Part shown: piece by piece, positions 42,149 through 50,979 of the stretch
Position numbering within the stretch: position 1 is the first letter of the stretch
Layout: each line of letters starts with the position of its first letter
DNA from: Rhizobiaceae bacterium
GTDB lineage: Bacteria; Pseudomonadota; Alphaproteobacteria; Rhizobiales; Rhizobiaceae
NCBI GenBank assembly: GCA_025698895.1
Contig: JAILWO010000003.1
Location: 124,001 to 188,000, forward strand
Reading direction: 5' to 3'
DNA: 64,000 nt
Made by a program: the position numbers and the translations under genes
The notes under the pieces: generated by a model
The model's database searches: none
The model's input: the letters and a program-made list of their open reading frames with translations, nothing else
Told to the model about the DNA's origin: nothing

Positions 42149-43439
42149 TCACCGGTGCTGTCAGTCCGACTTCGAAATGCAGCAGCTCCATGATGTCGGA
42201 ATGCTTGTGCAACAGCTCGCTGTCGCTTCGCCCCCCGACGAATATGTCGGCGATCTCGAAGCTGTAGCTGTCCTGGAAGGAAAGATGGGACAGGCGCTGC
42301 CCCTGCTTGACCAGGATCTGGACGAGCGCCTCGGGGTAGCGCGACTGCATGAGGTGGATTTCGGGGGCGGATGGTGTTCTTGTGATTTCACCGTCCTGGA
42401 AGAGCCTCACCATGAACTTGGCCGCCATCGGCCATTGCCCGTTCCGGCCGGGGAAGTCAGGCTCGCGGCCGAGCGCGAGGTCGAGAGCGACTTTCTGATG
42501 GCTCGCTCCGTCGACGTCCTGAAACAGCGGACAGTGCGACTTGGAGATGCGTGTATTCACCTCCAGCAGGCTGATCCTGTCGCTGCCGGCGTCCCAGAAG
42601 AATTCGGCGTTGAACGGCGCATTGTCGTAGCCGACATGGGTCAGCAGCCGCGCAATCACGTCCTCCATCCGCTTGAGGACGCCTGACGGCAGCTGCGAGG
42701 GGTAGACATAGCGCGAGAACGATGAGTGCGACTGGCTTTCGCGCACCGAATCGATGTGGCCGTAGGTGACCACCCGCCCCTCCCAGACATAGCCCTCGAG
42801 CGTCACCTGTGCGTCGGCAGAGATGATCTCTTCCACGATGCAATGGCAGCCGCCCACCTTCGCCACTTCTGGAGGTGCCTGGACGAATTCCATGAACTCG
42901 TCGAACGGATTGCCGAAGTGCCCGATATGTTTGCGTATAGCCGAGATGGCCACATGGAGATCGTCTTCGTCCTCCACCCGAAACCCGAGGAACGAGGAGT
43001 GGCCGATGATCGGCTTGATCCAGTATGGATATGGCAGACTGATCTCGCTGGCGGGCTCCTCGGCGAAGGGATCGACGTAGCACACCTTGGGCGTGGCTTC
43101 CGGTACGCACGCGGCCATTTCCTGGCGAGCCCAGTATTTGTGCTCGAAAGCCGCGACTGCATCCAGTCTCGGCCCGGGCAAGCCATTGCGCAGACACAGC
43201 AGGGGAGCCAGGCACGAGCCGGGAAAATCCCAATAGTTCAGGATGGCGTCCGGCGAAGCTCCATCTCCCAGACGTTTCTCCGACAGCGCGATCAGATCAT
43301 GAAATCGGAACCCGGGTGGAACTTCGACGGCTTCGCCCGCACTGAGAAGCTCCCGGATAACGATGTCATCCGCTCCGGGGATCTTTTCGAGCAGCCCGAG
43401 ATTGAAGGGTTCGAGGCCGACTACATACACGGTGGGCAT
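42132..43439 (-). CDS. ATP-grasp ligase-like protein
   Basis: 435-residue protein with an N-terminal Rossmann-like part (MPTVYVVGLEPFNLGLLE), a lysine strand (YPYWIKPIIGHSSFLGFRV near residue 135), an adenine-site hinge (CIVEEIISADAQVTLEGYV near 205) and the Mg-binding ISLLEVNTRIS near 297. This is the carboxylate-amine ligase fold of biotin carboxylase/carbamoyl phosphate synthase relatives. The ~110-residue C-terminal part is unlike those enzymes. It reads into the hydrolase gene with a 17-bp overlap. Likely forms an amide or ester bond on an unknown acid; the hydrolase may reverse or process it. Function open. Confidence 0.8.
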   Translation of the reverse strand: MPTVYVVGLEPFNLGLLEKIPGADDIVIRELLSAGEAVEVPPGFRFHDLIALSEKRLGDGASPDAILNYWDFPGSCLAPLLCLRNGLPGPRLDAVAAFEHKYWARQEMAACVPEATPKVCYVDPFAEEPASEISLPYPYWIKPIIGHSSFLGFRVEDEDDLHVAISAIRKHIGHFGNPFDEFMEFVQAPPEVAKVGGCHCIVEEIISADAQVTLEGYVWEGRVVTYGHIDSVRESQSHSSFSRYVYPSQLPSGVLKRMEDVIARLLTHVGYDNAPFNAEFFWDAGSDRISLLEVNTRISKSHCPLFQDVDGASHQKVALDLALGREPDFPGRNGQWPMAAKFMVRLFQDGEITRTPSAPEIHLMQSRYPEALVQILVKQGQRLSHLSFQDSYSFEIADIFVGGRSDSELLHKHSDIMELLHFEVGLTAPVNDEVH

Positions 43440-43587
43440 AGGTCAATCGTCTTCTTTTCGCGTTGCGACTTGTTCTGCGGATGCCGCTCTCACTCGATGC
43501 GGTTCCTGAGACTGCGAACCCGACGGTTCCTTGCGCGGTCACAACTGTCGACGAGGATCGTCTACAGCCGGCAAAAAGGTTCGCGTT

Positions 43588-43821
43588 CTAATCCTTGAGA
43601 TTGCGCGCCAGAGCCTCTGCCTCATCGTCTATCTCGCCGGCATGCTCGGCGGGAGCGACACGGTGCCAGTCCCGCTTGGGAAGCCCGGTGAAGGATACCT
43701 CGGCATCTTGCCTCGCCTCCCTCCGAGCGCGCCCTTCGCTGGATGCTCGCTGGCTCTTCTCCTGCAACCCGGGCTCGCGCCGTACGCTCTCAGGCGGCTT
43801 GTGGTGAGGAGTGCCATTCAT
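43588..43821 (-). CDS. small highly charged hypothetical protein
   Basis: 77 codons from ATG 43821 with AGGACGAG just upstream. The product is rich in Arg, Glu, Lys and Pro with no hydrophobic core and is probably disordered (HHKPPESVRREPG, GLPKRDWHRVAPAEH, DDEAEALARNLKD). No family recognised. The rest of the surrounding 43440-43989 region holds nothing else. It might be a random frame, but the ribosome-binding site and amino acid use favour a real small gene. Confidence 0.4.
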   Translation of the reverse strand: MNGTPHHKPPESVRREPGLQEKSQRASSEGRARREARQDAEVSFTGLPKRDWHRVAPAEHAGEIDDEAEALARNLKD

Positions 43822-43989
43822 GGTCTCGTCCTTTTGCAGGTCTGCTGTCGGAAAACGTGACGGCACACCCTTCGTTCCGCTGTCCGCTCCAGATTGCGCT
43901 GACGAAGTCGACATCCGGCAGCCGCGATCAAGAAAGCCGGGTGGCTGCGCAACTGGGCTCGGGACCCATGAAGGGGACTCCCGAATCAA

Positions 43990-44295
43990 TTGTGCTCGCA
44001 TGCCGACGCCGTCGATGTCGATGAAGTGGTTGCCGTCTACGAGCCGCTGACGCGCACCACCGTCCTTTCGGACAGATGGCGCGCAGACCATGTCGCCGAC
44101 CTGTCGGTGCTGGTCCACGAACTGGTGCACCACCTGCAACGCGAAACTGACGCAGAGCATCGATGCCCGGAGGAGGGCGAGGCGCTTGCCTACGAGGCGC
44201 AAGAGCGTTGGCTCGCCCAGTTCGGCACGTCGCTGGAGGCAGCCTTCGGCATCGACGCCTTTACACTCGCGATGCGGACCAGGTGCTTGTGGTGA
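43990..44295 (+). CDS. HExxH small protein (DUF6647-like), probably N-terminally truncated
   Basis: 101 codons from a TTG at 43990 encode VVAVYEPLTRTTVLSD, then DLSVLVHELVHHLQRE with an HExxH zinc-protease motif, then PEEGEALAYEAQERWLAQFGTSLEAAFGID and a C-terminal TRCLW. This is the conserved second half of a family of small secreted proteins; relatives have a signal peptide and ~60 more N-terminal residues that I cannot find in any frame here. No good start or RBS, so it may be a fragment. No gene partner. Confidence 0.45.
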   Translation: MCSHADAVDVDEVVAVYEPLTRTTVLSDRWRADHVADLSVLVHELVHHLQRETDAEHRCPEEGEALAYEAQERWLAQFGTSLEAAFGIDAFTLAMRTRCLW

Positions 44296-44607
44296 AGCTT
44301 TGGGCGACAATTACTGCACGGGCCGCACCATCGCCCGTGGCGTTGACCCCAGCTATATCAGCTTCTGGAGAGCGACAGGGCCCGGCGCAATGTCCACCAT
44401 CGAGGCTTGTTCAGAGGATGGAGCCATTCGGTTGCGCAGCGGCTGAACGTGAAGCATTGCCGGAACCAAGCTCAAGCGAAGGCGGTTGTCGGCACCGGGC
44501 ACGATCACGGCAGCAACGCTTCGAGCGAGACAGGCTGGCGCTTGCTGGTGGCGCTCGCCCTGAGCGGCACCACCGTAGCGCAGATCGCTATCAGCAGCGG
44601 CAGTTAC
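44296..44607. other. gene-free stretch
   Basis: 312 nt between the HExxH fragment and the convergently placed end of the GGDEF-EAL gene. All frames are short or Arg/Ser-rich shadows, and I see no strong hairpin, tRNA-like fold or repeat. Confidence 0.5.
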
Positions 44608-46239
44608 TCATTTTCTGATTGATATGCGGCGCGCGACTTCTTCGCCGCGGAGGGGCAGGGAAGGACGAATGAAGTCGAGAGGCGGGCGCTCGTCCCCTTG
44701 AGCCTCGAACACCATAGGCTTGGCAAAGTAGTAACCCTGCCCAATGTCGATGCATGTGGCTGTTTGTAGATAGACGAGTTCCTCGAAGCGCTCGACGCCC
44801 TCGACCACAAGGCTCATATTGAGGGAATGTCCGAGCGTCTCGATGGCCTTGAGTACGCTCTGTATGCGCGGACGTGCGTGAATGTTGGTAACGAACGACC
44901 GGTCGATCTTAAGCTCGTCGGCCGTGATCTCCGCAAGCGCCGACAGTGACGAGAATCCGACGCCGAAATCGTCGATCGAGATCTTCGCTCCGACTTCCCG
45001 CAGCATGGGGGCGATGCGGTTCTGGAACACGGTGCTGGAAAGGAGTCCTTCCTCGGTGATCTCGACAGTGAACCGAGTGGCGAAGCCAGTGGCCGAGAGC
45101 GCGTCAACGAAGGAACGCATGAAGCGCTCGTCGCCAGCCTGTCTTGCAGCGACATTGATGCTGATCGTCGACCGCGTACCGAACGTATCGTTGATCAGGT
45201 CAATCGAAGCTACCGTCTCGGCAAGGATCGAATGTGTGAGTTCGTCGATCAGCCCCAGTTCGACGGCAAGCCCGATGAAATCACCAGGCGGTTGGATGAG
45301 ACCGTCCTCATCGCGCCAGCGCATCAGAACCTCGATGCCGACCACTTCTCCGGATCGCAGCGCCACCTTCGGCTGATAGGCGGGACACACGCGCTTGTCG
45401 CGGATGGCGAGTCTGAGCCGCTGCTCCAGGCGGCTTCGTTCGTCCGCCGCGTGGCGCATTGAACCCTTGAAAAAGCGAACTGCCCCCTTTGCCCGAGTCT
45501 TGCCGTGATACATTGCGCGATCGGCGTTGGCACGCAGTTCCTCATAGGTGGTGCCGTCCGCTGGAAACGTGCTGACCCCGATCGAAGCTGAGGTGCAGAT
45601 CTCATAGCCATCGATGAGGAAAGGCTCCTTCAGCCTCTCGCCGATCCAAGCGAGGTCGTGGTTCAGCTCTTCCCGGCCAGAAACGGGCGAAATCAGCAGC
45701 ACGAATTCGTCGCCGCTCAACCGCGCCAGCATGTCTGACGGCCTCAGCCCTGTACTCAGACGCTCTGCAATCCTGGTGAGCAAGTGGTCTCCGACGGCGT
45801 GACCGTAATAGTCGTTGACCTGCTTGAACCCATCGATATCGATCAGTGCGACCGCGAACTCGGCAGGATCGGCCTGGATCAACGCCGTTACGCTTCGCTC
45901 GAATAAAAGCCGATTGGGAGCCCCAGTCAGATCGTCGAAATACGCCTGTCGGATCAGCTCTTGCTCGCGTTGCTGCTGCTCCAGATCGTCGAGCGTCAGC
46001 GAAAGTGAATACGGCTTCCCATCCATCTCGATCGCGAAGTGGCGTGGCTGCGCGCAGACGCTGGATGTCTCAGCGTTCGAGCGGAAGATTTCCTCCCCTT
46101 CCGGGCCGCGGAGGTCGATCGCGATTGGTGCCGCCGCCAAAATGCGCGCCAGCTGCGACGCCTGGTCCACGACCGGCTGACCCGTAGCGGTGCCCGATCG
46201 TGGCACGAGATCCGGCAGCGGCTCCATACTGGCGTTCAC
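44608..46239 (-). CDS. GGDEF-EAL domain protein with PAS-like N-terminus
   Basis: 543 residues. Residues ~25-90 look like a short sensory region (ARILAAAPIAIDL), then a GGDEF domain with SGDEF (175-179) in place of GGDEF and FDDLTGAPNR upstream, then an EAL domain with EVL (303-305), EITEEG, DDFGVGFSS and VVEGVE. The EAL catalytic acids appear present, so phosphodiesterase activity is plausible; the SGDEF change makes cyclase activity uncertain, though some SGDEF proteins are active. No membrane segment. ATG 46239 overlaps the HerA stop (ATGA), an unusual pairing suggesting they act together. Confidence 0.9.
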   Translation of the reverse strand: MNASMEPLPDLVPRSGTATGQPVVDQASQLARILAAAPIAIDLRGPEGEEIFRSNAETSSVCAQPRHFAIEMDGKPYSLSLTLDDLEQQQREQELIRQAYFDDLTGAPNRLLFERSVTALIQADPAEFAVALIDIDGFKQVNDYYGHAVGDHLLTRIAERLSTGLRPSDMLARLSGDEFVLLISPVSGREELNHDLAWIGERLKEPFLIDGYEICTSASIGVSTFPADGTTYEELRANADRAMYHGKTRAKGAVRFFKGSMRHAADERSRLEQRLRLAIRDKRVCPAYQPKVALRSGEVVGIEVLMRWRDEDGLIQPPGDFIGLAVELGLIDELTHSILAETVASIDLINDTFGTRSTISINVAARQAGDERFMRSFVDALSATGFATRFTVEITEEGLLSSTVFQNRIAPMLREVGAKISIDDFGVGFSSLSALAEITADELKIDRSFVTNIHARPRIQSVLKAIETLGHSLNMSLVVEGVERFEELVYLQTATCIDIGQGYYFAKPMVFEAQGDERPPLDFIRPSLPLRGEEVARRISIRK

Positions 46240-48059
46240 CGCTTCAGAATTGAGTAGCGGTTCGGATCGAGCGCAACACGAGGCGGGTCGGCGGCAACTG
46301 GTGCACCGACGGTACGTTTGAGCCCCCGCGCGATCGCGTCATGATCCGACTCGACTGGCGTCGCGGTCGCGTCGCGGCGCGAGACATCCTCGTCCTGGCC
46401 AGACACGTTCGTCGTGGCCTTGCGCCAGCGTTCAATTGCCAACCGCACTAGCTTGTCGCGAGAAAGCTTGTGCCTGTTCTCGCCTGCCTGTCCTGCCGCT
46501 TCGCTCCGCGGCACCAAACTGGTGGGCAGCTTGCGAAAGATGAACCGCGTCGGGAGAGGCATACCTTCGCCCATGCCGACCGCTTCCCCGGTTCCAAGCG
46601 ATGGCACGTAGGAAAGCAGGTTTGCAGCGGCGTCCGGCACAGCTGATCTCAACAACGCCTGGTCTTCCTCATTTGCCATCCGCATGACGAACAGGGTGCT
46701 GCATTGTGAGATGATGGTCGCGTCGAGCTCGGCGGGGCGCTGGGTGACGAGGCCGAGATAGACGCCATATTTGCGCCCCTCCTTTGCAATACGCGACAGG
46801 GCACGCCGCGCGGGAGCAAAGCCCAGCGAATGGTCTGCGGCCGCGTAACGATGAGCTTCCTCACACGCAATCAGAACAGGTGCTGCGCCATCGCTCCATA
46901 ATCCGAACTCAAATGCGAGCCGGCAGACCACGCAGACCATTGCGTCGAGTACTTCACCGGGCAAGCTCGCGAGCTTCAGGATCGTTATGCCGCCGGCTTC
47001 GGATTCGAGCTGGAACAACTGGTCCAACACGAGGGCCATCGTGTCGCCACCAACATTGGCATTTTCAAACATGAACGCGTAGCGCGGATCGTTCATCAGT
47101 CCCTCAATGCGCATCATCAAGCGATGATGAAGCATCCGGGTCGAGCGGTTCTCGAGCTTGCCCATTCGCTCATCGATCAACGTGAGCAAATCTTGGATCA
47201 GGTAAGGGGACGGGGTGTCGCTGGTAAAACTGGTATGGCGTGAGCCCTTGCGCGCCAATAGCGAGCGCTCTCCAGAGCTTTTCATCGACAAATAGGCCGA
47301 TTTGGCCATCGGGATCAGCTCGGCAAGAATTTCGACTTCTTCCGGAACGGCAGGGCGGCCGGCATAGATCACGTCGACCATCTCTTCGAAGTTGAAGAGC
47401 CAGAAGGGAAGCTTGAGGTTGTGCGAGCCGAGGACGCGACCCTTTTCCCCAAACGAGTGACCGTATTCATTGTGGACGTCGAGGAGCAGGATGTGCACAT
47501 CGTGCCGCGCGCGCATCACTTCGTTCAGGATGACGGCAACACCGCTTGACTTGCCGACGCCGGTGGATCCGACCACCGCAAAGTGCTTTGCGAGGAGCCC
47601 ATCAACGTCAACGACGGCTGAAATCTCGGCGTCCTGCTGCAGGTTGCCGATTGTGGCGGTATGCTCGCCTGTCGCCGAATAGACCACCTCCAGGTCCTCA
47701 CGGCTTATCACGAAAGCCTCGTCACCGATCGCAGGATATTCGCGCACGCCGCGGCGGAAGTGCGAGGCTCCCTGCTCTCGCGTGATTTCGCCCATCAGAT
47801 CGACTAGTGCGACGGCGCGCCTGGCTGACTGGCTGTTCTCCGAACCGGGCGCCGCCGAGACTTCCTCGATCATGCCAAGAAGCATGGAACCGCCTGAACG
47901 GATGGCAATGAATTTCCCGACCGTGGCACGCTGTTCGCCAAGCGACGCTCCGCTGGAAAGCGCGATTTTCGCTTCGGAACCTCGACATGAAAGTACGTGG
48001 CCGATCGGCTGTGGCGCGGCGCTTGCCGGGGCCTGCTGCGTGTCATCCAGGGAAGTCAC
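46236..48059 (-). CDS. HerA-type (DUF87) hexameric ATPase
   Basis: 607 residues: an N-terminal HAS-barrel-like region (residues ~15-120, IGHVLSCRGSEAKIAL), then the FtsK/HerA RecA-fold ATPase with Walker A GSTGVGKSS (164-172), a Walker B-like region near VLIACEEAHRY around residue 415, the sensor segment LVTQRPAELDATIISQCSTLF and a HerA C-terminal tail with NRYSILK. HerA ATPases translocate DNA, usually with NurA nuclease in archaea or with Sir2/DUF4297 effectors in bacterial defence. No nuclease is adjacent; the partner gene is a GGDEF-EAL protein. Role therefore open. Confidence 0.88.
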   Translation of the reverse strand: MTSLDDTQQAPASAAPQPIGHVLSCRGSEAKIALSSGASLGEQRATVGKFIAIRSGGSMLLGMIEEVSAAPGSENSQSARRAVALVDLMGEITREQGASHFRRGVREYPAIGDEAFVISREDLEVVYSATGEHTATIGNLQQDAEISAVVDVDGLLAKHFAVVGSTGVGKSSGVAVILNEVMRARHDVHILLLDVHNEYGHSFGEKGRVLGSHNLKLPFWLFNFEEMVDVIYAGRPAVPEEVEILAELIPMAKSAYLSMKSSGERSLLARKGSRHTSFTSDTPSPYLIQDLLTLIDERMGKLENRSTRMLHHRLMMRIEGLMNDPRYAFMFENANVGGDTMALVLDQLFQLESEAGGITILKLASLPGEVLDAMVCVVCRLAFEFGLWSDGAAPVLIACEEAHRYAAADHSLGFAPARRALSRIAKEGRKYGVYLGLVTQRPAELDATIISQCSTLFVMRMANEEDQALLRSAVPDAAANLLSYVPSLGTGEAVGMGEGMPLPTRFIFRKLPTSLVPRSEAAGQAGENRHKLSRDKLVRLAIERWRKATTNVSGQDEDVSRRDATATPVESDHDAIARGLKRTVGAPVAADPPRVALDPNRYSILKR

Positions 48060-48406
48060 GGCGTTAATCTCCGGGAACCACTTCCCATCTTGGATAACCT
48101 GTCCCTGTGTAGCAGCAGTTAAGGACCAGGCGATCGTTCCGGCATGGTGAAAGGAATCTTGGAAATTGGATACAAGTTGTAGTAGCTGCGAACCTGATCG
48201 CCGGGTCGCTTGCGTCTCAAAAGCAGTCGGGAGGATCCGGGGCCGTCGGCGCTACCAGCACGAACGTCCGCATTTTGGTGCTGGCAAAAGCATCCTCTAT
48301 GACCGATGCGAGGGCGCATTGCCGCCCGGCAGCATTGGTGCGGGACTGATAATCGCGCTCCTGAAGCAATTCAGGCAGACGCATTAATTCCGCACCTCCC
48401 CGCAAC
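48060..48406. other. intergenic region with a possible 55-codon minus-strand frame
   Basis: Mostly non-coding spacer before HerA and after the PfpI-type gene. One frame (48384 to 48217, minus) begins ATG after GGGAGG with 10-nt spacing and reads MRLPELLQERDYQSR ... SVIEDAFASTKMRTFVLVA. It is the right size and position for a small operon gene but has no recognised relatives, so I do not call it as a gene. The HerA promoter should lie near 48080-48200. Confidence 0.3.
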
Positions 48407-49549
48407 CTACTTTGTACGTGGATACTCCAGTTGCATGGCGACGACATTGGTTGTGGGCTCCCCGTAACGGTCAGTGATGTCGTGGAGCGTCTGGTCCAAT
48501 GCGTCGGCGGGGCGACGGACGGGGAAGATCGAAACGCGACGGTCCTCCGACCAGTCGTCACCAACACTATCCGGAAGGACGCGCACACCGTTGGCCGTCG
48601 TGATGACCGATGACGACTCGGCAAACGTGACCGCTTGCGATCGATAAGTCCGCGACCAGGCGTCGGCAATCATGGCGAGCGAGACTTCATCCATGCCAGG
48701 CTGAAGCTCGATTCCCCAGGTGTCACGGTTCCAGAACGAAGCCCTGTTGGCGAGCACCGTCGTCGCAAACGGACGTGTCAACGTGAACGCGGCGCTTGCA
48801 TGCCGCGCATTCCAGCTATCGACACCAAGATCTTGGGCAACTGCCTGCGCTTTGTCGCGACCGGCAATGGCTTCGATCAGTGTCAGCATCATCGGCATAG
48901 CGGCGGTGATGCCGGTTGTCGTTACGACATTCCCGTCAGCCACCATGCGCCGGTCGGCGACATACTCAATCGTCGGGCTTCGCTTGAGCATCTCGCTGCG
49001 ATAGTACCAGTGGGTCGTCGCACGTTTGCCGTCGAGCAGACCGGCCGCGCCGACCACCTTCGCGCCGGCGCAGACCCCGAGGATCTTCGCCCCCTTCCGG
49101 GACTGGCCCCGCAGCCATTCAAGCACTGCCGGATCGTCGTCGCGGCTCATCGCCGGAACGATGACGTAATCGGCCCCGTCAGGATGCTCGGTGTCGAATT
49201 CCGCGATGGTCGCGTCCGGTTCCACCCGAAGCGCTGGATAGAGCTGGACTGGACCGGCGCCGGTCGACAGCATGACAACATCAGCCACATCCGCTCGCCT
49301 CAGGATGCCGGTCGTCGTGACATAGTCATTGGTTTCGGTAGCATCGTTAAGCCCGATGACCGCGATGACGGGACGGCCTTCTCGTTCGGGTCGCAGGGCG
49401 GCGAGCATGGCGTCGGTTTCTTCCTGCGGCACCGGCGGAGCCTCGGCTGCAGCCGTTGCGGAAGGGAGGCTGAAGACCCAGCCGGCAAAGCCCGCCAGAC
49501 CAAGCATGACGGCTGCGACACCGCCCCAGATGAAGATCGACTTCGACAT
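48407..49549 (-). CDS. membrane-anchored DJ-1/PfpI-family protein
   Basis: 380 residues. Residues 5-27 form an uncleaved membrane anchor or signal, then a PfpI/glutaminase-like fold with VIVPAM near residue 130, nucleophile elbow GVCAGAKVVGAAGLLDG (C160) and the TTTGITAAMPMMLTLIEAI helix near 215, and an extra ~110-residue C-terminal region. It resembles the amidase-like domain of GlxA regulators without the DNA-binding part. It is transcribed divergently from just such a regulator (49671-50642), 121 nt away, suggesting a linked sensor/regulator pair. Substrate unknown. Confidence 0.82.
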   Translation of the reverse strand: MSKSIFIWGGVAAVMLGLAGFAGWVFSLPSATAAAEAPPVPQEETDAMLAALRPEREGRPVIAVIGLNDATETNDYVTTTGILRRADVADVVMLSTGAGPVQLYPALRVEPDATIAEFDTEHPDGADYVIVPAMSRDDDPAVLEWLRGQSRKGAKILGVCAGAKVVGAAGLLDGKRATTHWYYRSEMLKRSPTIEYVADRRMVADGNVVTTTGITAAMPMMLTLIEAIAGRDKAQAVAQDLGVDSWNARHASAAFTLTRPFATTVLANRASFWNRDTWGIELQPGMDEVSLAMIADAWSRTYRSQAVTFAESSSVITTANGVRVLPDSVGDDWSEDRRVSIFPVRRPADALDQTLHDITDRYGEPTTNVVAMQLEYPRTK

Positions 49550-49670
49550 ATTGCGTCTCCTTGACGGAAATGGTGGCGGTACCGTCGGAACACGGCACCT
49601 TTCTCAACCGGTCGAAATCTAGCGATTTGGGGCTATGGCAGAAATGACAAAGACATGGTAATCTCTGCCA

Positions 49671-50642
49671 ATGCATCAGGTCATCTTCATCGTCTATCCG
49701 GGCTTCGAACTGCTGGATACATCAGGCCCGGCATCGGTGTTCAACAGTGCCAACCGGGTACTCAGCCAAAATGGAAAGCCAGCGTATTATGCGGTCACGC
49801 TGGTGTCGGCCGAAGGTGGCGGCGTCGAAAGCAGCAGCGGCATCACCGTCGACACGCAGGCGATTTCCGATCTGGAGCCGGGGGAAGCCCGGACCGTGCT
49901 GGTGGCTGGAGCGGAACGGGAACAGCTTCTGCCGGCCGTTGCCGATCCGGTTCTGCGCGCCGCGCTCCCGGCACTGGTCGCGCAGGCCAAGCGCTTCGGC
50001 TCGGTCTGCAGCGGCGGATTCCTGCTTGCCGCGTTCGGACTGCTCGATGGCCATCGCATCGCCACGCACTGGGATTCCTGCAAACCTCTCGCCGAGACCT
50101 TTCCGGCGGTCACCGTAGATCCGGATGCTCTCTATGTGGTGGATAGTCGACTATGGACATCCGCCGGCGTCACCACCGGTATAGACATGGCGCTGGCCAT
50201 GATCGCCAACGACCTGGATGCGGCTATTGCCGGCGAGGTTGCGAAGCGGCTGATCCTTTATGCGCGGCGCCCCGGCTACCAGTCCCAGTTCAGCCCGGTC
50301 CTGCAGGCGCAGGTCAAGGGCGACAGCCCCTTCGCCGATCTGATCGGATGGATACAGGCCAACCTTGACGCAACGCTCGATGTACCCTCGCTGGCGGATC
50401 GCGCAGGCCTGACAGAGCGTACCTTCCATCGCAAGTTCGTGGCGGCGACGGGACAAACGCCTGCGCGGTTCGTCGAAACCGCGCGTCTCGATGCCGCGCG
50501 CCTGCTGCTGTCGCGCGGGCTTTCCCTCAAGACAGTCGCCGCAAAGGTCGGGCTGTTCCCGGCAACACGTCTCTCGGAGGCGTTTGAGCGCCGGTTTGGC
50601 ATGGCGCCGCGGCTGTTCCGCGACATGCACGCTGAGTTTTGA
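49671..50642 (+). CDS. GlxA-family AraC regulator with DJ-1/PfpI domain
   Basis: 323 residues: N-terminal PfpI-like ligand domain (MHQVIFIVYPGFELLDTSGP, nucleophile-elbow CSGGFLLAAFGLLDGH near residue 108, DMALAMIANDL near 173) and a C-terminal AraC/XylS double helix-turn-helix (ERTFHRKFVAATGQTPARFV, SLKTVAAKVGLFPATRLSEAF, about 225-320). GlxA members include activators of catabolic genes responding to quaternary amines or other small ligands. Divergent from the membrane-anchored PfpI-type gene, which it probably regulates. Confidence 0.88.
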   Translation: MHQVIFIVYPGFELLDTSGPASVFNSANRVLSQNGKPAYYAVTLVSAEGGGVESSSGITVDTQAISDLEPGEARTVLVAGAEREQLLPAVADPVLRAALPALVAQAKRFGSVCSGGFLLAAFGLLDGHRIATHWDSCKPLAETFPAVTVDPDALYVVDSRLWTSAGVTTGIDMALAMIANDLDAAIAGEVAKRLILYARRPGYQSQFSPVLQAQVKGDSPFADLIGWIQANLDATLDVPSLADRAGLTERTFHRKFVAATGQTPARFVETARLDAARLLLSRGLSLKTVAAKVGLFPATRLSEAFERRFGMAPRLFRDMHAEF

Positions 50643-50695
50643 GCCTCGGATGGCAAGGCTGAAGCGCGCAGGAGTGGTCATGACACGACTGCCGC

Positions 50696-50881
50696 TCAGG
50701 CAGCCAGCTCCAGTCCTCGCGCCGCCTTCAACGCTCCGGCCCACCAGATGAGCTGATCAAGCATCGCCGCCGCGCTTTCATTCAGATGTCTCATCTCCGA
50801 AAGAGAAGCGGCCCCGCTCATAGCCGCGCCGAAGGCGTGGTCGAGCGCGTTCTTCAGGAACGCCGTGGGACAGTGGTTGTA
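50696..50881 (-). pseudogene. NAD(P)H-dependent FMN reductase C-terminal remnant
   Basis: 62 codons on the minus strand read YNHCPTAFLKNALDHAFG, then ... LDQLIWWAGALKAARGLEL and a stop. YNHxxPxxLKNALD is the flavodoxin-fold loop of FMN reductases and the LxWWAxALKAAR ending is typical of that family, but an in-frame TGA lies directly before the Tyr, and the first ~70% of the protein is absent. It is a leftover fragment, abutting an unrelated spacer before the thiamine operon. Confidence 0.55.
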
Positions 50882-50960
50882 TCATCCTGCTTCGGGGATC
50901 GGTCGGCCAGCTGGTTACGCTGGCCGTCACATTCTACCTCCTCTTCTATCTGCTTCGGGA

Positions 50961-50979
50961 CCGCCGGAAGGACCGGCGG
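50961..50979. repeat. perfect 7-bp hairpin upstream of the thiamine operon
   Basis: CCGCCGG-AAGGA-CCGGCGG is a strong stem-loop between the FMN reductase remnant and the TPP riboswitch. No T run. The surrounding spacer (50882-51036) contains a 24-residue plus-strand stretch rich in Leu/Tyr/Phe ending in Arg/Lys residues, but no start codon, so no gene is called. Confidence 0.45.

Noticed and set aside
44608-48059. Known Sir2-HerA or NurA-HerA defence system
   Set aside because: Neither a Sir2, DUF4297 nor NurA gene is adjacent; only a GGDEF-EAL protein is present.
48217-48384. 55-codon minus-strand frame with a GGGAGG upstream
   Set aside because: Spacing is long, no family and no conservation evidence; noted in the intergenic entry only.
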